Made by a program: the position numbers and the translations under genes
The notes under the pieces: generated by a model
Database searches by the model: none
What the model saw: only the letters and a program-made list of their open reading frames with translations
What the model was told of the DNA's origin: nothing
Shown here: piece after piece, positions 35,806-47,016 of the stretch
Layout: every line of letters starts with the position of its first letter
Position numbering within the stretch: position 1 is the stretch's first letter
Assembly (NCBI RefSeq): GCF_015706575.1
Contig: NW_024037072.1
Location: 23,623,162-23,687,161 of the forward strand
Length of the DNA: 64,000 nucleotides
Direction of reading: 5' to 3'
DNA from: Patiria miniata
Lineage: Eukaryota > Echinodermata > Asteroidea > Valvatida > Asterinidae

Positions 35806-35990
35806 TTGGCATAGTGGTCATTTCCTCGCCTGCCACCTCCGAGACCCAGGTTCCGTCCCACCCAGGCAACATGTGGATTGGGCTTTCAGTCCCAGACTGA
35901 TTCCCTGGCTTTTTTCTTCGCATAATTTTCCGGGGGTTTTCCTCCCACCTCTAAAACTGAATATTTCTTCATCTTCTTCTCCTAACATTC
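35806..35990 (+). mobile_element. tRNA-derived SINE copy, plus orientation
   Basis: The A box TGGCATAGTGG fits the consensus, while the B-box region GGTTCCGTCCC is degraded. The body (GGATTGGGCTTTCAGTCCC, GGGGGTTTTCCTCCCACCTC) matches the complement of the SINE at 29365-29630. Confidence 0.82.
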
Positions 35991-36093
35991 TTCATGTTTC
36001 TGAGCTAATGCGCTGGCTTGTTTGTTATTGAAAAATCCTTGGGTTTTTTACCAGAAAGAATGAAAATAACCCCAGAAGGTGGCCCATTCTCAC

Positions 36094-36267
36094 TTGCAAT
36101 CATGATGGTCCTGGAGTTGCCTCCCAAACTGTCCTTCAGCAGCCACGTCAAGACCGAGTTCCGATAGGGGATGAATCCAGGCCGTCGTTTGGGACTGTTG
36201 AAATCTGCGTCTTCACTCAGAGCAAGGCTCTCCATGCTGGCAGCAGAGAGGGCCATTGAGTTCTCCG
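36094..36267 (-). CDS. STARD9: Exon: motor loop 12 and [13 protein letters not shown]
   Basis: Residues 218-276 with the microexon included. The first part, [20 protein letters not shown], is an expanded Ser/Ala-rich loop 12 ending in the basic PKRRPG. It is followed by [20 protein letters not shown], the conserved alpha-5 region of the motor. A long loop 12 insert is also a property of vertebrate STARD9. The acceptor is GGTTTACAG and the donor is GCAA|GTGAGA. Confidence 0.95.
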
Positions 36268-37414
36268 CTGTAAACCAAAGATACAATAATGATAGTTAGA
36301 ATAAAGAAGATTTGTAAGGAGAAGGTTTTTGCAGTGTTATCAGCATCTACATTGAAAATTGTTATCGTATTCTAAAGGAGAATACTTCACATATTAATAT
36401 ACTCAGTGATGAGATTGTTCATTTAAAAAAACCTCTAAAAATTGGATAATAGGTCTGAAAGGCGCATTTCTTTCTCTACTGACAATGTCTTTCTCTCAGA
36501 TTCAAAAAGTCTGCCTTCAAACAAAACTTTTTAAAAAAATATCTCATGCCTGTATAATCTGGAGCCCCAAGATGTCTGGATAAGCACTTACTTTGCAGAG
36601 GCTCTTAAGAAAAGCACTTCATTTCAGTTAAAAGTTGATTTCATGAGAGATTTTAATTAGGATGTGGTATTCAAGAGTTTATTGTATCCCATATTCTTTA
36701 AAACAATTTAATGTCAATGACAGTGCAGTGAAACTATCACTTTCTGACATTTCATCCAGAATGATGTACGTGTAGCTGAGATATCATGACGTTTGATTTG
36801 TGAATGAGTTGTCTCTGGTGCAATGGTGATCAGTGCAAAACAAAATATTGATCAGTACCCAATGGCATTTAGCACTATGAAGGTAAGACACTGAACGTGC
36901 ATATGAGAGGTCTGTGGTTCACTTCCACCGTGTTCAGTGTTTAGTATCACTTAAGACACATGTGCTGCTGAACAGCCTGCTTAAAGGCACAGCGGGTGCA
37001 AATGGAGTGTGAACCTCCCAATCATAGTCAAAAGGCAGCACAGGGAAGTGAATGCTGCACTTCCAAATGAAAGGTTTCTGGTTCACATCCCAACATGCTC
37101 AATTGTAATGTAGGAATTTGCTGCATGTGTGCTGTGAAAATGGGACTCCGCTATGTACCGGTACAACACTCAACAACTGCAATGGAAACACTCATCACAA
37201 GTACCTAAATTGTACATAAACTTTGAGGCAAGCAACGCAGCTTGATAATGTAATGTGCACTGAGTTTTTTAACGTGAAAAAAAAATCATGTTTTGAAAAT
37301 ACAAACAATTTTAGAAGTGACTGCGTGAAACACATGAGGTTTACACATACATAAATTGTACAAAACCACAACACAGACATGTATAAATATAGTGGGAGTG
37401 GGAGTTCAAAGTAT

Positions 37415-37890
37415 AGGTTTTCCCGGCTATTTTAAAACGTTTATCATTCGAATTCACCATTTCTAATATTCAAATTCGTCCATCAACATCAATTTAGTGC
37501 ACTTCCAATGTTTAATTTCGTCTTTTGTCGGACAATTTCAAATTCAGTTCAAGCAAATTCAAACAATGAGCACACGTTTTCGTACTGGAGTATTCGATTT
37601 CGTCTCGTCTACGCCAAACCTTGTTATTCAGAAATCCAATTTGTCTAATTGATTTATATAAGACGAATTAGATCTCTGAACACTGCCACTCGGCAACAGC
37701 TAAGACGAACTTGATCTGTAATGACGAATATTCTTGACCCGGTGACTAAAGAGGGTGACCAAACTTTGAAATTGAACGGTAAATGACTAAATTGATTTTG
37801 TTAAAAGCATGTGAAATTTTTCGTGGGGACATTGAATGATAGAGTTGGTCAATTTGAAAGAAAAATATCTTAAAATGGCCGGGAAAACCT
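37415..37890. mobile_element. Miniature transposon with GTAT target duplication
   Basis: A 476-bp element with ends AGGTTTTCCCGGCTATTTTA and TAAAATGGCCGGGAAAACCT. The four bases GTAT stand on both outer flanks, a plausible target-site duplication. The interior is rich in AATTCGTC/GACGAATT-like words. It is non-coding. Confidence 0.88.
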
Positions 37891-38977
37891 GTATTTAGAC
37901 ATTGAGTTAAATAGGACAATCATCATTCGATTAATTCAACACAATTATTCCCCAAAGGCACTTCAAAACCTGCAAATGCCCAAAATATTAAACAAGGCTT
38001 TGCCTCCTATGCTTCGCAGGGTAGGCGTAGCTTGGCCACACATCGCCCCACTTAGTGGTTGATCATCTCATGAACAATCACACATACACCTTTTGCGCTC
38101 TATACATGTCGTACAGCGGCGATGTTAATATTTTTAATGTTAATATTTTAATGTTAATATTGTAATAAAGTAACATTTCTTTATCACAGAAAAATTGTAA
38201 TCATTCATCAGCATTTCTCACAGAATTGTGTTAATATATTTTATACATAAACACTGGGTTAAAGAAATGTGTAATGTTCCACTGATTTTCATTGAAGTTT
38301 GTGAATTGTATTTGATTGAGCATCTGTTACAGTTATCTTCGACAGACAACTATAGTTGTTTGAAAAATATGACCTGCTTTGAACAAATAATGCACCAAAA
38401 AAAATTATTTAAAAGTTGATTACTTAATTTTTAAAACCCATCAAATTTATACATGTATATTAATTATTATATATCTTGGTATGCAGGGAGTAGTCAAAAG
38501 GGGCACAGTGTTATTGAGATACGAATGTCTGAAATTTCCTTTTTCATGAAATTTGAAAGCTTGTTTTTAATAAAAACAAGGGACAACTTTGATAATATAT
38601 TCACCATGAAAACAAGATGCCTAAACGTCAAGTTAAAGCAACAAGCACAAAACAAGACCACTTTTTCTTAACTCTACGATACAAATGTGGTACAAAGCAA
38701 CAATGATTTTATCAAGTTAACCAAAATAAGATGAAGATGAGGTTCATATTACATGTATTGAGCAGAAGACACTTAATAAACAATAGATCAATGCTTGGCT
38801 AAAAATTCTAACAATTCTAAGGAACACATTTCATAATTTTTTTTTTATGAGAGTCATGCAGCAGAAATTGACAAATACTAAGTTTATCACAATTTCAGTT
38901 AAAGAAATGGCAAAAAAAGGAGATTTAAGTCAAGGTTGCTCTTGAGTTAAAGACACACACATTAAAAAAAAAAACAT

Positions 38978-39266
38978 TTAAAGATGTACAAATCCCGTGC
39001 TCTTCAAAAAATGTTTTTTGTTTTGTCTCCCACCAAATTTTCAATTTGTATGTTTTGTTTTAACGGAAACTACTTAATGCGGATATTGGGCATCAGCAAC
39101 CCTCTGAAAGTGGCATTTCATTTTGCAAACACAATGCCTGCTACAGCCGAATTATATTCAAGCAGCAAATTACATTTCTAGGAAAACAGGAAGTGAAAAA
39201 AAAACTTTTTTTTTTTTTTTTTTTTGAGGTGAACCTCAAAAATAGCACGGGGGAATGCATCTTTAA
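38978..39266. mobile_element. Miniature transposon, family D copy 1
   Basis: 289 bp with ends TTAAAGATGTACAAATCCCG and GGGGGAATGCATCTTTAA. The interior contains CCACCAAATTTTCAATTTGT and GCGGATATTGGGCATCAGCA, shared with 46638-47016. A long T run is present near 39205-39225. Confidence 0.87.
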
Positions 39267-40299
39267 GAATCTGTTTAAAAAATTTGAAATACACAACAGA
39301 CTGAAACATTTATTCTCTTCACAGCACATAAGAACTTTGTTGCATTACGCAAAAAGGATGAATTAAATCCGTCTATTAATGCATAGAAAAACAAACTCTT
39401 TAAAAAAAAAAATCATTTTTTTGTGGAAATCAACACATTGTTTGGACAAATAAAAGTGAATGAGTTAATCATTTGTGCATTGTAGTGGTACATCTGTGCA
39501 ATACATTGAAACAATCAAACATTTCAGAGTTATATGTGCATGCCATAGACTAAATGTGCATATTGAAGTTCAACAATTGATTGAAACAGGCCTAATGAGT
39601 TATGCCAGTTGCATACCAGTACATGCAAAACAGTTTCATCAAATTTCTTGAGACCAAAACATGGTTATCAGATTGAAACTTGGTTTCTGTAACACAGGCA
39701 TAACATGCATCTTTCATTTACTGCTGGGGAATTTTGGTCGTACCCAACCAATGTTTTCTTCAAGAGAAGCACTGCAATCAGATTTGCAGGCCACCGTTCA
39801 GCAGCAAACAAAGATTTGTGTTGTGCACTAAAACCGCAGAGGTAATATGCCAGCTCATGATGAACAGTTTTCTGTTTTGTTTTTTAAAGACTGATTACCA
39901 GTGCGATAGTCTACTACGCATGCGCTTTGTGAAGCAATCGTGGAACTAGGGCACGGGGAACTAGGGCATGCCGGATGCAGCAGCTACAAGAAAAGATGGG
40001 GCACAACAACATTTTGCCGAGAAAACTTATGCGTAACTTTTTAAAATGACTGTGTATGTATGAAGTATAATTAAACAGTTTACTTTGGTCCGATCTATAG
40101 TCGATTGTAACTCCCCTCGGTATTGGAAGTTTACTGACTAGTTTCGCCTCAGGAACTGTAGTCTGTCGGGGAGCAAATCTTATATAGCGCACGTATCTAA
40201 CAACAATTAGGTACTCAAGGCACTGGTTATTATGTCTATTTTTAAAGACAGGGAAATGAAGTTTTTAAGAGAAATATGAGAAAATTATAAGAAAAATTA

Positions 40300-40550
40300 T
40301 AAAGGGTTGCGACCCATATTGCAGCCACTGCCAGAAACACCGGGGCAAACCCCTCCTCTTAGCGATAAGTGTTACTGGGTTCTTTAACGTGCATTACACA
40401 ACACACGGGACCTAGGGCTTTACGTCCCATCCGAAGGACGAACCAATAATGGTAAAGTGCCTTGCTCAAGAGCACAAGCACCATGTTCCCCTTCAGGATT
40501 TGAACCCATGTGCCACAGCACATGAGTCAAACACTGTACCCCCACTCAAA
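40300..40550 (-). mobile_element. SINE-like repeat with conserved core
   Basis: On the minus strand a tRNA B-box-like GGGTTCAAATCC lies near the head. The body, read on the plus strand, contains GGGTTCTTTAACGTGCATTA and TTACGTCCCATCCGAAGGAC, a core I associate with SINEs of marine invertebrates. The family assignment is from memory and is uncertain. Confidence 0.65.
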
Positions 40551-41164
40551 AGTAATCACTTCGCATGGTACTAATTGTTCAGAAAATCTGTTTTGCGTTG
40601 TTTTGTACAATAACTGGCACAATGCTTTGGCCATTGAAGGGGGACTCTGAACGTGAGTGTACAGTGATAGCACGCTCAATTTTTCTATAGGCCTACTGAT
40701 AAAAAAAATTAAAGTATTTTCAAGTTTTATAATCCCAATTTTTTGTGCAAAGTGTCACTTCTCATTCCTAGGGAGACCAAACAGTATGATCATCAATCTG
40801 CATGCATCCAGTGACAGGTCAAATTTATCAACATTGTAATCAAAGAGGAACGTCAAGAAACCAACAACAAGATGTACGAAATGGTAGCGACTCTTAAGGC
40901 CTTCATTTCTGTTACCCTGAGATTAATGGTCACGTTGTTAATAGATTACTAGTCATAGTGTTAGTTAACCCTTCACTCCCCAAAACAAAGCCAAAAACAA
41001 AACATCATGAGCAGCTGATTGGGGTGAGCCATATGCGACTCTGTACAGACAATTTGATTGTGAGTGTTCAGCCAGCTTTTTCATTTGCCATGCATTTAAT
41101 GACAAAATGATTATTTCGGTTTTTAAAAGAAACAGCGCAACATTCACATTTGTTACGTTCTTAC

Positions 41165-41188
41165 CGTCATCATCCTCAGAATCCATGC
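41165..41188 (-). CDS. STARD9: Candidate 24-bp microexon in motor loop 12
   Basis: Twenty-four bases with a proper acceptor (TGATTTTTGAAG) and a proper donor (GACG|GTAAGA). It is in phase 1 at both ends, exactly as the flanking exons need. Included, it adds GMDSEDDD between ISAL and AENSM; skipped, the flanking exons still join in frame. The insertion falls in loop 12, the microtubule-facing loop where kinesin-3 motors carry lysines, so eight mostly acidic residues could alter microtubule binding. Use of the exon is inferred from splice signals and phase alone. Confidence 0.6.
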
Positions 41189-41488
41189 CTTCAAAAATCA
41201 CAAGCAGAAACAAAGACACACAATGCGAGTTAGTATACCGACATGCTGGTAATAAAACAGTAAGCAACTTTCCCTTCTTTTTCCCGCAAAGATCTACCAA
41301 AGAAGACAACAAAGAATAAAGGTTGCCTTGTGTTTGAAGTGTCATGTTAATTCAGGCTGGTGCAGATGTCAATCATGTCAACTGATGATTGGTCAAAAAG
41401 TCCAATTGTCTCCAGTATTCTAATCAGGTCATCACTGGTCAATTTACAAGTTGCAAGCTGAACTGTGACAAAAGCAATGCTTTGTCAT

Positions 41489-41795
41489 TGTTCAACCACG
41501 GATCCTCTACACAAGGATAAACGACTCATCTGAGCTTGTGTACAAAATGTACGGAACTGTTTGTCTACATGCGTGATATGCCGCGTCCACGCATAGAACA
41601 ACGCATAGAACATGTAGAACAATGCGCCCACGCCATGATCGCCAAAAGCTGGCGTCCTGACAGAAATTTGACCACTGAAAGACTGCAGTAGCACGCCGAG
41701 TCTCGCGCACGCACGACGCCCAAGTGCCGTATCACTTCTCTAACCAGAAATTTGGGGAAGTCGTTTATCCCTGTGTAGAGGATCGGTGGTTCAAC
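41489..41795. mobile_element. Miniature transposon, GGATCCTCTACAC ends
   Basis: About 307 bp. The left CCTCTACACAAGGATAAACG and the right CGTTTATCCCTGTGTAGAGG are inverted repeats of about 35 bp. The interior is GC-richer than the surroundings. Open frames inside are incidental. Confidence 0.85.
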
Positions 41796-42403
41796 CCTTG
41801 TTACGGTACTTGTGACCTGACTTGTCATTTGGCACTTGACCAACTCATTTACAACTCTTCTCATTATTCAAACCATCCATTATCCATTCTGCCATCAAAA
41901 ACATTGAGTTGGAACAATCATATGTAGCAGTCAAGCTTTGGGATGATGTACATCAAATCCCGACCCCTACGTTGCCAACCCCAGCCTAAATTTATAGTTG
42001 TACGTACACTGAACATTATGTACCCTTAGAAGAACACTGTACATGTAAACATACACTGTACCATACATGGACTACTAGATATTCCTTCAGGCGTTATGAG
42101 CATGAAGCATGTACTCTTCAAAGTTAATACAGCATTGAGCAAGTTCGGATGATGACCATTAGTCGACTAATAGCTGATTTGTGATGTAACTTGATGCCTG
42201 CGCACTATTAGCAGCATGCGAACCCCTCTTGTCAAACGCTGGTCAAAACGTCATCACAAGACGTCTGGATTCTGCCTCCCTGTTGTGCTTTATGATGCGT
42301 TCAAATATAAATAACCAGTGATGCAACCTGTGGTCTGGTTCCAAATCGTCGACTAGAGTAGTCCTACCGTCCTTCGTTTGAGTGAAGGTAGTCAAAGTAT
42401 GGT

Positions 42404-42743
42404 TAGGCCAAAAAAAAAAATATGTCGGTCTCTGGTCAGCGCGCGCGTCAACCTTTTTTTTTCTTCAAATTGTCCGCGGTAGCTACAGCAGCGCCCTCTA
42501 CTGCCGCACCTCCTCAAATTTTTGTACCAAGGAATGGGGAAATTGCACCAAGGCAAATGATGGAGGGCACCAAGGCAAAATATGGAGGTCCCCAATGTAT
42601 ATGAGGACACAACAAAAGTAAAATAGTATCCACCTTGTGTGTACAATCCAAGCTTCCCCCCCCCCCCCAAAAAAACGCGCCGCCGCATCAATTCCGGAAC
42701 TCTGGTCTGACCAGAGACCGAATACTTTTTTTTTTTGGCCTTA
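42404..42743. mobile_element. Miniature transposon, TAAGGCC + poly(A) ends
   Basis: About 340 bp. The left end is TAGGCC, an A run, then GTCGGTCTCTGGTCAG; the right end is CTGACCAGAGACCGAAT, a T run, then GGCCTTA. The interior includes a C run and CpG-rich sequence. Confidence 0.85.
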
Positions 42744-43766
42744 ACTATAGTCAGCACCCGAGCTTGCTCATTTATGCATTGTAACCTACATTTTTGTAAA
42801 CATGTGTCAGTATGCTGACATGCAGATTCTAAACATACACGTAGATTCGAAACATACATGTATCACAAAAGCCACACATCCTGGTTGACATATTCACTCA
42901 TGCATATCGTGTTATACTGAACTGACTTCACTTGTTCCTTGCACAAAAATCTACCAAAAACTTGCAAACTAAGAATTGCTATCTGGCAGCCTTGTACTGT
43001 AATATCATTGACCAAATGACCAAATAAGCCCTACTTGTCAGTGAGCTATGAAATGAGAGCCATTTTCACCAAAAGAAAAATCAGAAGACTATTCATATTA
43101 TTTTTGACATGGATACCATTTGAAAAAGCACACTGATCACGGGAATCAGCTCAGCAGCCCTGCTGGGTTTGTAATCAGCGCCTCAAATTTTATGACAATC
43201 TGGTATTGGTTGATAAGCTTCTTCAAAGATTTTCACACATGCTTTGTTTTTTCACTTGAAGCACAAGGCTTTGAAAAAGAGTATAACACCATCCATGCTT
43301 TTGAAAAAAATTCTAGAATGGAAATGTTACCTTTGTTACTTTTCAATTCATGCATCAGGTCATAACAGTTAATAAATTTTGTTTGAAGGAGATCTTGTAC
43401 AATATCAATTGTGAACCCACAATTCTGTGATCTGTAAACCATTTTATGAACTCTTAACCCCAGCATTACCACATAGATAATGCACAGTTTATAGTCCAAT
43501 TTGAGTGAAAATTGCATTTTTATTCTTTTTTTGAAAGATAATACTGACATCTTTAGACATCTGCTAGGTTTAATCAAACTTTGTCAATATTAACAGGCAA
43601 CAATCACTGAAACTTTCCCGATACACAAACACAACAGACTATTGTATTTCATGTTCAGTGCTTCATATTTATAACTGGCGTTCTTTTCTTAATGACACCA
43701 ATACTAGGGGGTAAAAGATACGAGTCAAAATATTTCACACCTAGTTGCCATAGTAACTATACTGAC

Positions 43767-43864
43767 CTAGTGCCGAGATACAGTTGCCAAGGGTAACCAG
43801 GGACTTGTTGATGTTTGCTCCTTCTTGCAGTCTTCCCTTGCTGTAGTTGAGGTTAGCTCTTTCA
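43767..43864 (-). CDS. STARD9: Exon: motor switch II end and alpha-4 helix
   Basis: Residues 177-210. It completes DLAGSERANLNYS and carries QEGANINKSLVTLGNCISAL, the kinesin relay helix alpha-4 (ANINKSLxTLGxxISAL). The acceptor is TTTTTTTCAG and the donor is CTAG|GTCAGT. It ends in phase 1, immediately before loop 12. Confidence 0.95.
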
Positions 43865-45086
43865 CTGAAAAAAAGGGGGGAAAGGCACAACAATTGTCAA
43901 ATGATGTTGTTTAAACCCTGTACTTCAAAATCCTCCAAATAGTTGAACGATTTTGAAGAATTCACACTGCGCACAACTTCAATACTTTCAATTTTACCTT
44001 AAATCTGTACATTCAACAAAACATGCATTAAATTGTGAAGCTTTGCAGTAAAAATTCTACAAAATTATGAATTGGTGAAGGTTCAATGTTACAGAACTGT
44101 GTTTTTTTGCTTGGTTTTAGTGATTGCTGACTTGGTTACAATATAAGCCAGTTTGGTATCTCGATGAGGTAGTCCAGGTCAAAGATCATTCGGGATAAAT
44201 GGCTGATGCGATGTTATAATAATAATAATAATAATTTGGAGGCTAATCATCGTAACTTGCAGCTGGTATGCTGATTTGCGAGGGACGCGGCTACAATGTG
44301 GTTGGGCCGCTGGCACGTAAAGGCGCCTATGGCAGCCAGCCACATCGACCCATATATGACCACGGAGCACAGCCTGAGATCGAAAGTGTTTCATTTTTCC
44401 GGAGGGAGGAAAACCGGAGGGCCCGGAGAAAAACCGTCATGGCACAGGAGAGAACCAACCCACAACTCTACTCACATGCGATCCACAGCCAGGATTCGAA
44501 CCGTGGTCACCTTGGTGAGAGGCGAGTGCTTGACGCACAAGCCACCTATGTCACCCTAACAACTGGGCATGTTATGCGATGTTACGCAAACGCCCATTCT
44601 GGTTGTAATTAACACGCAAGCATCATGTGACTGTCTCCATGTGACTGTCTCCTTGTGCCTTCGATGAGTGTTTGATTATCCCGAATGACCTGTGACCCAT
44701 ATATCATTGTGCGCATGCGCAGTTGAAATAGCGAACTGACTTATTGTGGTATTAGTTCCGATCAAAAACTGCCACGCAGGAGTAACTACAAACAATGTTT
44801 TTCCTCCTTCCGCTATTGGAACAAACTGTCACCAAAGATTTCAGCAATCTTGCCGGAAACATTTGACGTACATGTCTGTTAAAAATATATTCATATTTAC
44901 TACATTAGCAACTGAGGCAGGTTACACATCAGTTCAACTGGCAAGTGTGCCTCCTCAAACTGCTATGGAATTTTTTATCTACATTGTCCGAGGAATTAAA
45001 GTTATTTATACGAAGCATACTTCAGCATAAATAAAATTATTTCCCCAAAATTGTAAACAAAGGCATGATAAATTGAAAGTAAATAC
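43865..45086 (-). other. 1.2-kb intron with a SINE
   Basis: GT-AG intron interrupting switch II. It holds the SINE at 44216-44562; nothing else was recognised. Confidence 0.8.
44216..44562 (-). mobile_element. tRNA-related SINE with (ATT)n tail
   Basis: The minus-strand B box GGTTCGAATCC at about 44490 fits the consensus; the A box is degraded. The body shares the GGGAGGAAAACCGGAGGG/CCGGAGAAAAACC-like part with the other SINE pieces. The tail is a run of about seven ATT triplets at 44216-44236. Confidence 0.75.
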
Positions 45087-45154
45087 CTTCCAGCCAAATC
45101 AACCAGGTTGATCTTGCTGACTATTTCACTGGGCATGTTATTCACCATCTTGGC
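45087..45154 (-). CDS. STARD9: Exon: motor switch II, first half
   Basis: Residues 155-177. It encodes AKMVNNMPSEIVSKINLVDLAG and ends in AG, completed to Ser by the next exon so that DLAGSE (switch II) spans the junction. Kinesins often have an intron at or near this place. NMPSE-x-x-SKINLVDLAGSE matches the vertebrate STARD9 block NLPSEMASKINLVDLAGSE. The acceptor is TTTCAG and the donor is GGAAG|GTATTT. Confidence 0.95.
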
Positions 45155-46307
45155 CTGAAAAAGGATACCATCAACAAACACAAGAATTATTGGTAGGACT
45201 CTCTGATCAATGCCTTTCTGAATATTTTCTTCTGGGAAGAGAATGGGCCCCGAGAGATGGGTTTCCAGTAAGTACTCAGATTTGCGATCAACTCCATCAC
45301 AAGTAAAATCCAAAGTAAGGTCACAAGTAAACAGACATTGAACAATGACCAAAAGGAATGCCTTCGTCGCAGTTTATTTGAATGGATTGTGGCTTCACAT
45401 GTGACCAAGGGACTTAATGTTGATTTGTGATTGACTTAAGATTGACTTGTCAGATTTTGCCTTGTGAGGTGTTGCACGCTATTGCAACTCTAATAGGTGC
45501 TTTTTTACAATTCCGTAGGAATACATCTGGAATTAGAAGACAATTTTGTGGCAAGGAGATGTAAATTCAATGTTGAGTCTTTTGTCAACCTGTCATCTTT
45601 GAATGTCATAGGCAATTGATACTTGGTGCAGTTGGAGGCCTTGTGAATAAAAAATCACAAGCTAACTGAAGTGAGACTCAGACCCAGTAATCTCCAGGGG
45701 CCATATTCATGAAGCCTAACTAAGCCTAGTTGGTTACTAAAAAGGCATGTAGTTGCTTACTAAGCCTAGTTGGTACACCTATACCGCATATAGCCCTTGG
45801 TCATTTTTTTTCCTTCTTTTTTTTTTTGCCAATCCACGCAAGTGCTGGACATGGATTAGCCTAATACACCTGTCACAATATTGTATCTGTTGTCATCACA
45901 TTCCATACATGCCCACTCCACCCAAAAGCACCCAATTCCAGTTACTCAGGTATGCAACTAAAGTATCCAGTATGTAACTAATAATAGCAAGGTTCTTAGT
46001 AAGGTTTCATGAATAACAATTTAGTTGTCAACTCCACAGTAGACCACTAGGCATTTCAGTATCCTACTAAGGCCTAGTTGGCTGCTATGTTAGTAAAGTT
46101 TCATGAATATGGCTCCAGCTTACTAGTGCAGATGTCGTACCACTGGACCACTCAGCTTAGGACTGGCTGACCAGTTCGAATCTGATGTAACTGCGAGTAT
46201 TGCAACGGATCATTATTTTGTGTGAAGCAATGAAGTGTGTGTTCTCTGAATTATGAGGTGCTCCCCAAATCTACCAACTGGGACTAGAGGGTGTAAGCAC
46301 TGATTAC
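45155..46307 (-). other. 1.2-kb intron with a TIR element
   Basis: Contains the element at 45697-46116; the flanks show nothing recognised. Confidence 0.8.
45697..46116. mobile_element. TIR element, GGGGCCATATTCATGAA ends
   Basis: About 420 bp. The left end is GGGGCCATATTCATGAAGCC and the right end is the inverse TTTCATGAATATGGCTCC. Repeated CTAAGCCTAGTTGG words fill the left part and recur inverted or diverged on the right (AAGGCCTAGTTGGCTGC). Confidence 0.75.
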
Positions 46308-46450
46308 CTGAACAAAGTTGAGAGTGAAGATGGCGTGCGATCTGCTGCTCGCTTCGTGCATGTGAGTTGCTGCTGTAGTCCTGTTTCTGTTACCCTGAGC
46401 TATTAGCATCATGACGGAATTGAAGTCGGACACCAAGTGCCTTGTCAGAT
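46308..46450 (-). CDS. STARD9: Exon: motor switch I (SSRSH)
   Basis: Residues 107-154. It encodes DLTRHLVSDFNSVMMLIAQG, then NRTTAATHMHEASSRSHAIF. The NxxSSRSH switch I motif coordinates the ATP gamma-phosphate and Mg. The ATHMHEASSRSH form is close to the ATHVHEASSRSH of vertebrate STARD9. The acceptor is CCTGCTTCAG, the donor is CAG|GTAATC, and the end is phase 0. Confidence 0.95.
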
Positions 46451-46637
46451 CTGAAGCAGGAGAAAAAAACAAGGGGGAACAACTTTAGTGTTTATTGTTT
46501 GAAATTGATGTCTTCTTAACTGCCTCCCAGTAGAGAATGTCACCAATCTTATGCTTTCTACTGAATGTTACCTAGATATAATCCATACCACATGGTGGGA
46601 ACTACATGTACATGTACGTACATGTACTAAGCTACAG

Positions 46638-47016
46638 TTAAAGATGTACACCCCATGCTCTTTAGAAACAAAAATGGATTTTGTTTTTCTCCTCACAAAT
46701 TTTCAATTTACATGTTTTGTTTTGGCAGGGGACAAAAATTAATTTATTCCGATATTGGGCATCTGCAACCCTCCAAAAAGGGCTTTCATTTCATGCACAA
46801 ACAACCCGCCCCGCAAGAGCCAAATTATTGTCCAGCAGCCAATAATTTGAATTTTGTGAAGAAATAATTCAGTAACTAAACATCGGTGGATTTTTGTTTG
46901 TGCAATGTCTCATTTGCAAGTGAATAACTTTTAAATTGATAGGAAAATAGCAATTGAAAAAAAAAACATCTATTTTTTGAAGTGAAACTCAAAAATATCA
47001 TGGGAATCATCTTTAA
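46638..47016. mobile_element. Miniature transposon, family D copy 2
   Basis: 379 bp with ends TTAAAGATGTACACCCCATG and CATGGGAATCATCTTTAA. It is the same family and orientation as 38978-39266, but carries about 90 bp more on the right of centre. It lies about 190 bases from the switch I exon. Confidence 0.85.

Larger units (their letters stand above)
35265..36093 (-). other. 0.8-kb intron of simple repeat and SINE
   Basis: Nearly all of this intron is the CAT/ATC-rich tract (35339-35790) plus the SINE copy (35806-35990). Confidence 0.85.
36268..41164 (-). other. 4.9-kb intron in motor loop 12
   Basis: Holds the elements at 37415-37890, 38978-39266 and 40300-40550. The stretches 36.3-37.4 and 39.3-40.3 kb show nothing I could name. 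Confidence 0.8.
41189..43766 (-). other. 2.6-kb intron with two TIR elements
   Basis: Contains the transposons at 41489-41795 and 42404-42743. The stretch from 42.75 to 43.77 kb shows nothing recognised. Confidence 0.8.

Noticed and set aside
36820..37150. Possible SINE around GGTTCAC/TTCCACC words
   Set aside because: No matching copy in the window and no consensus A or B box.
42392..42859. 155-codon minus-strand frame
   Set aside because: It overlaps a TIR element with homopolymer runs and has no coding signature.
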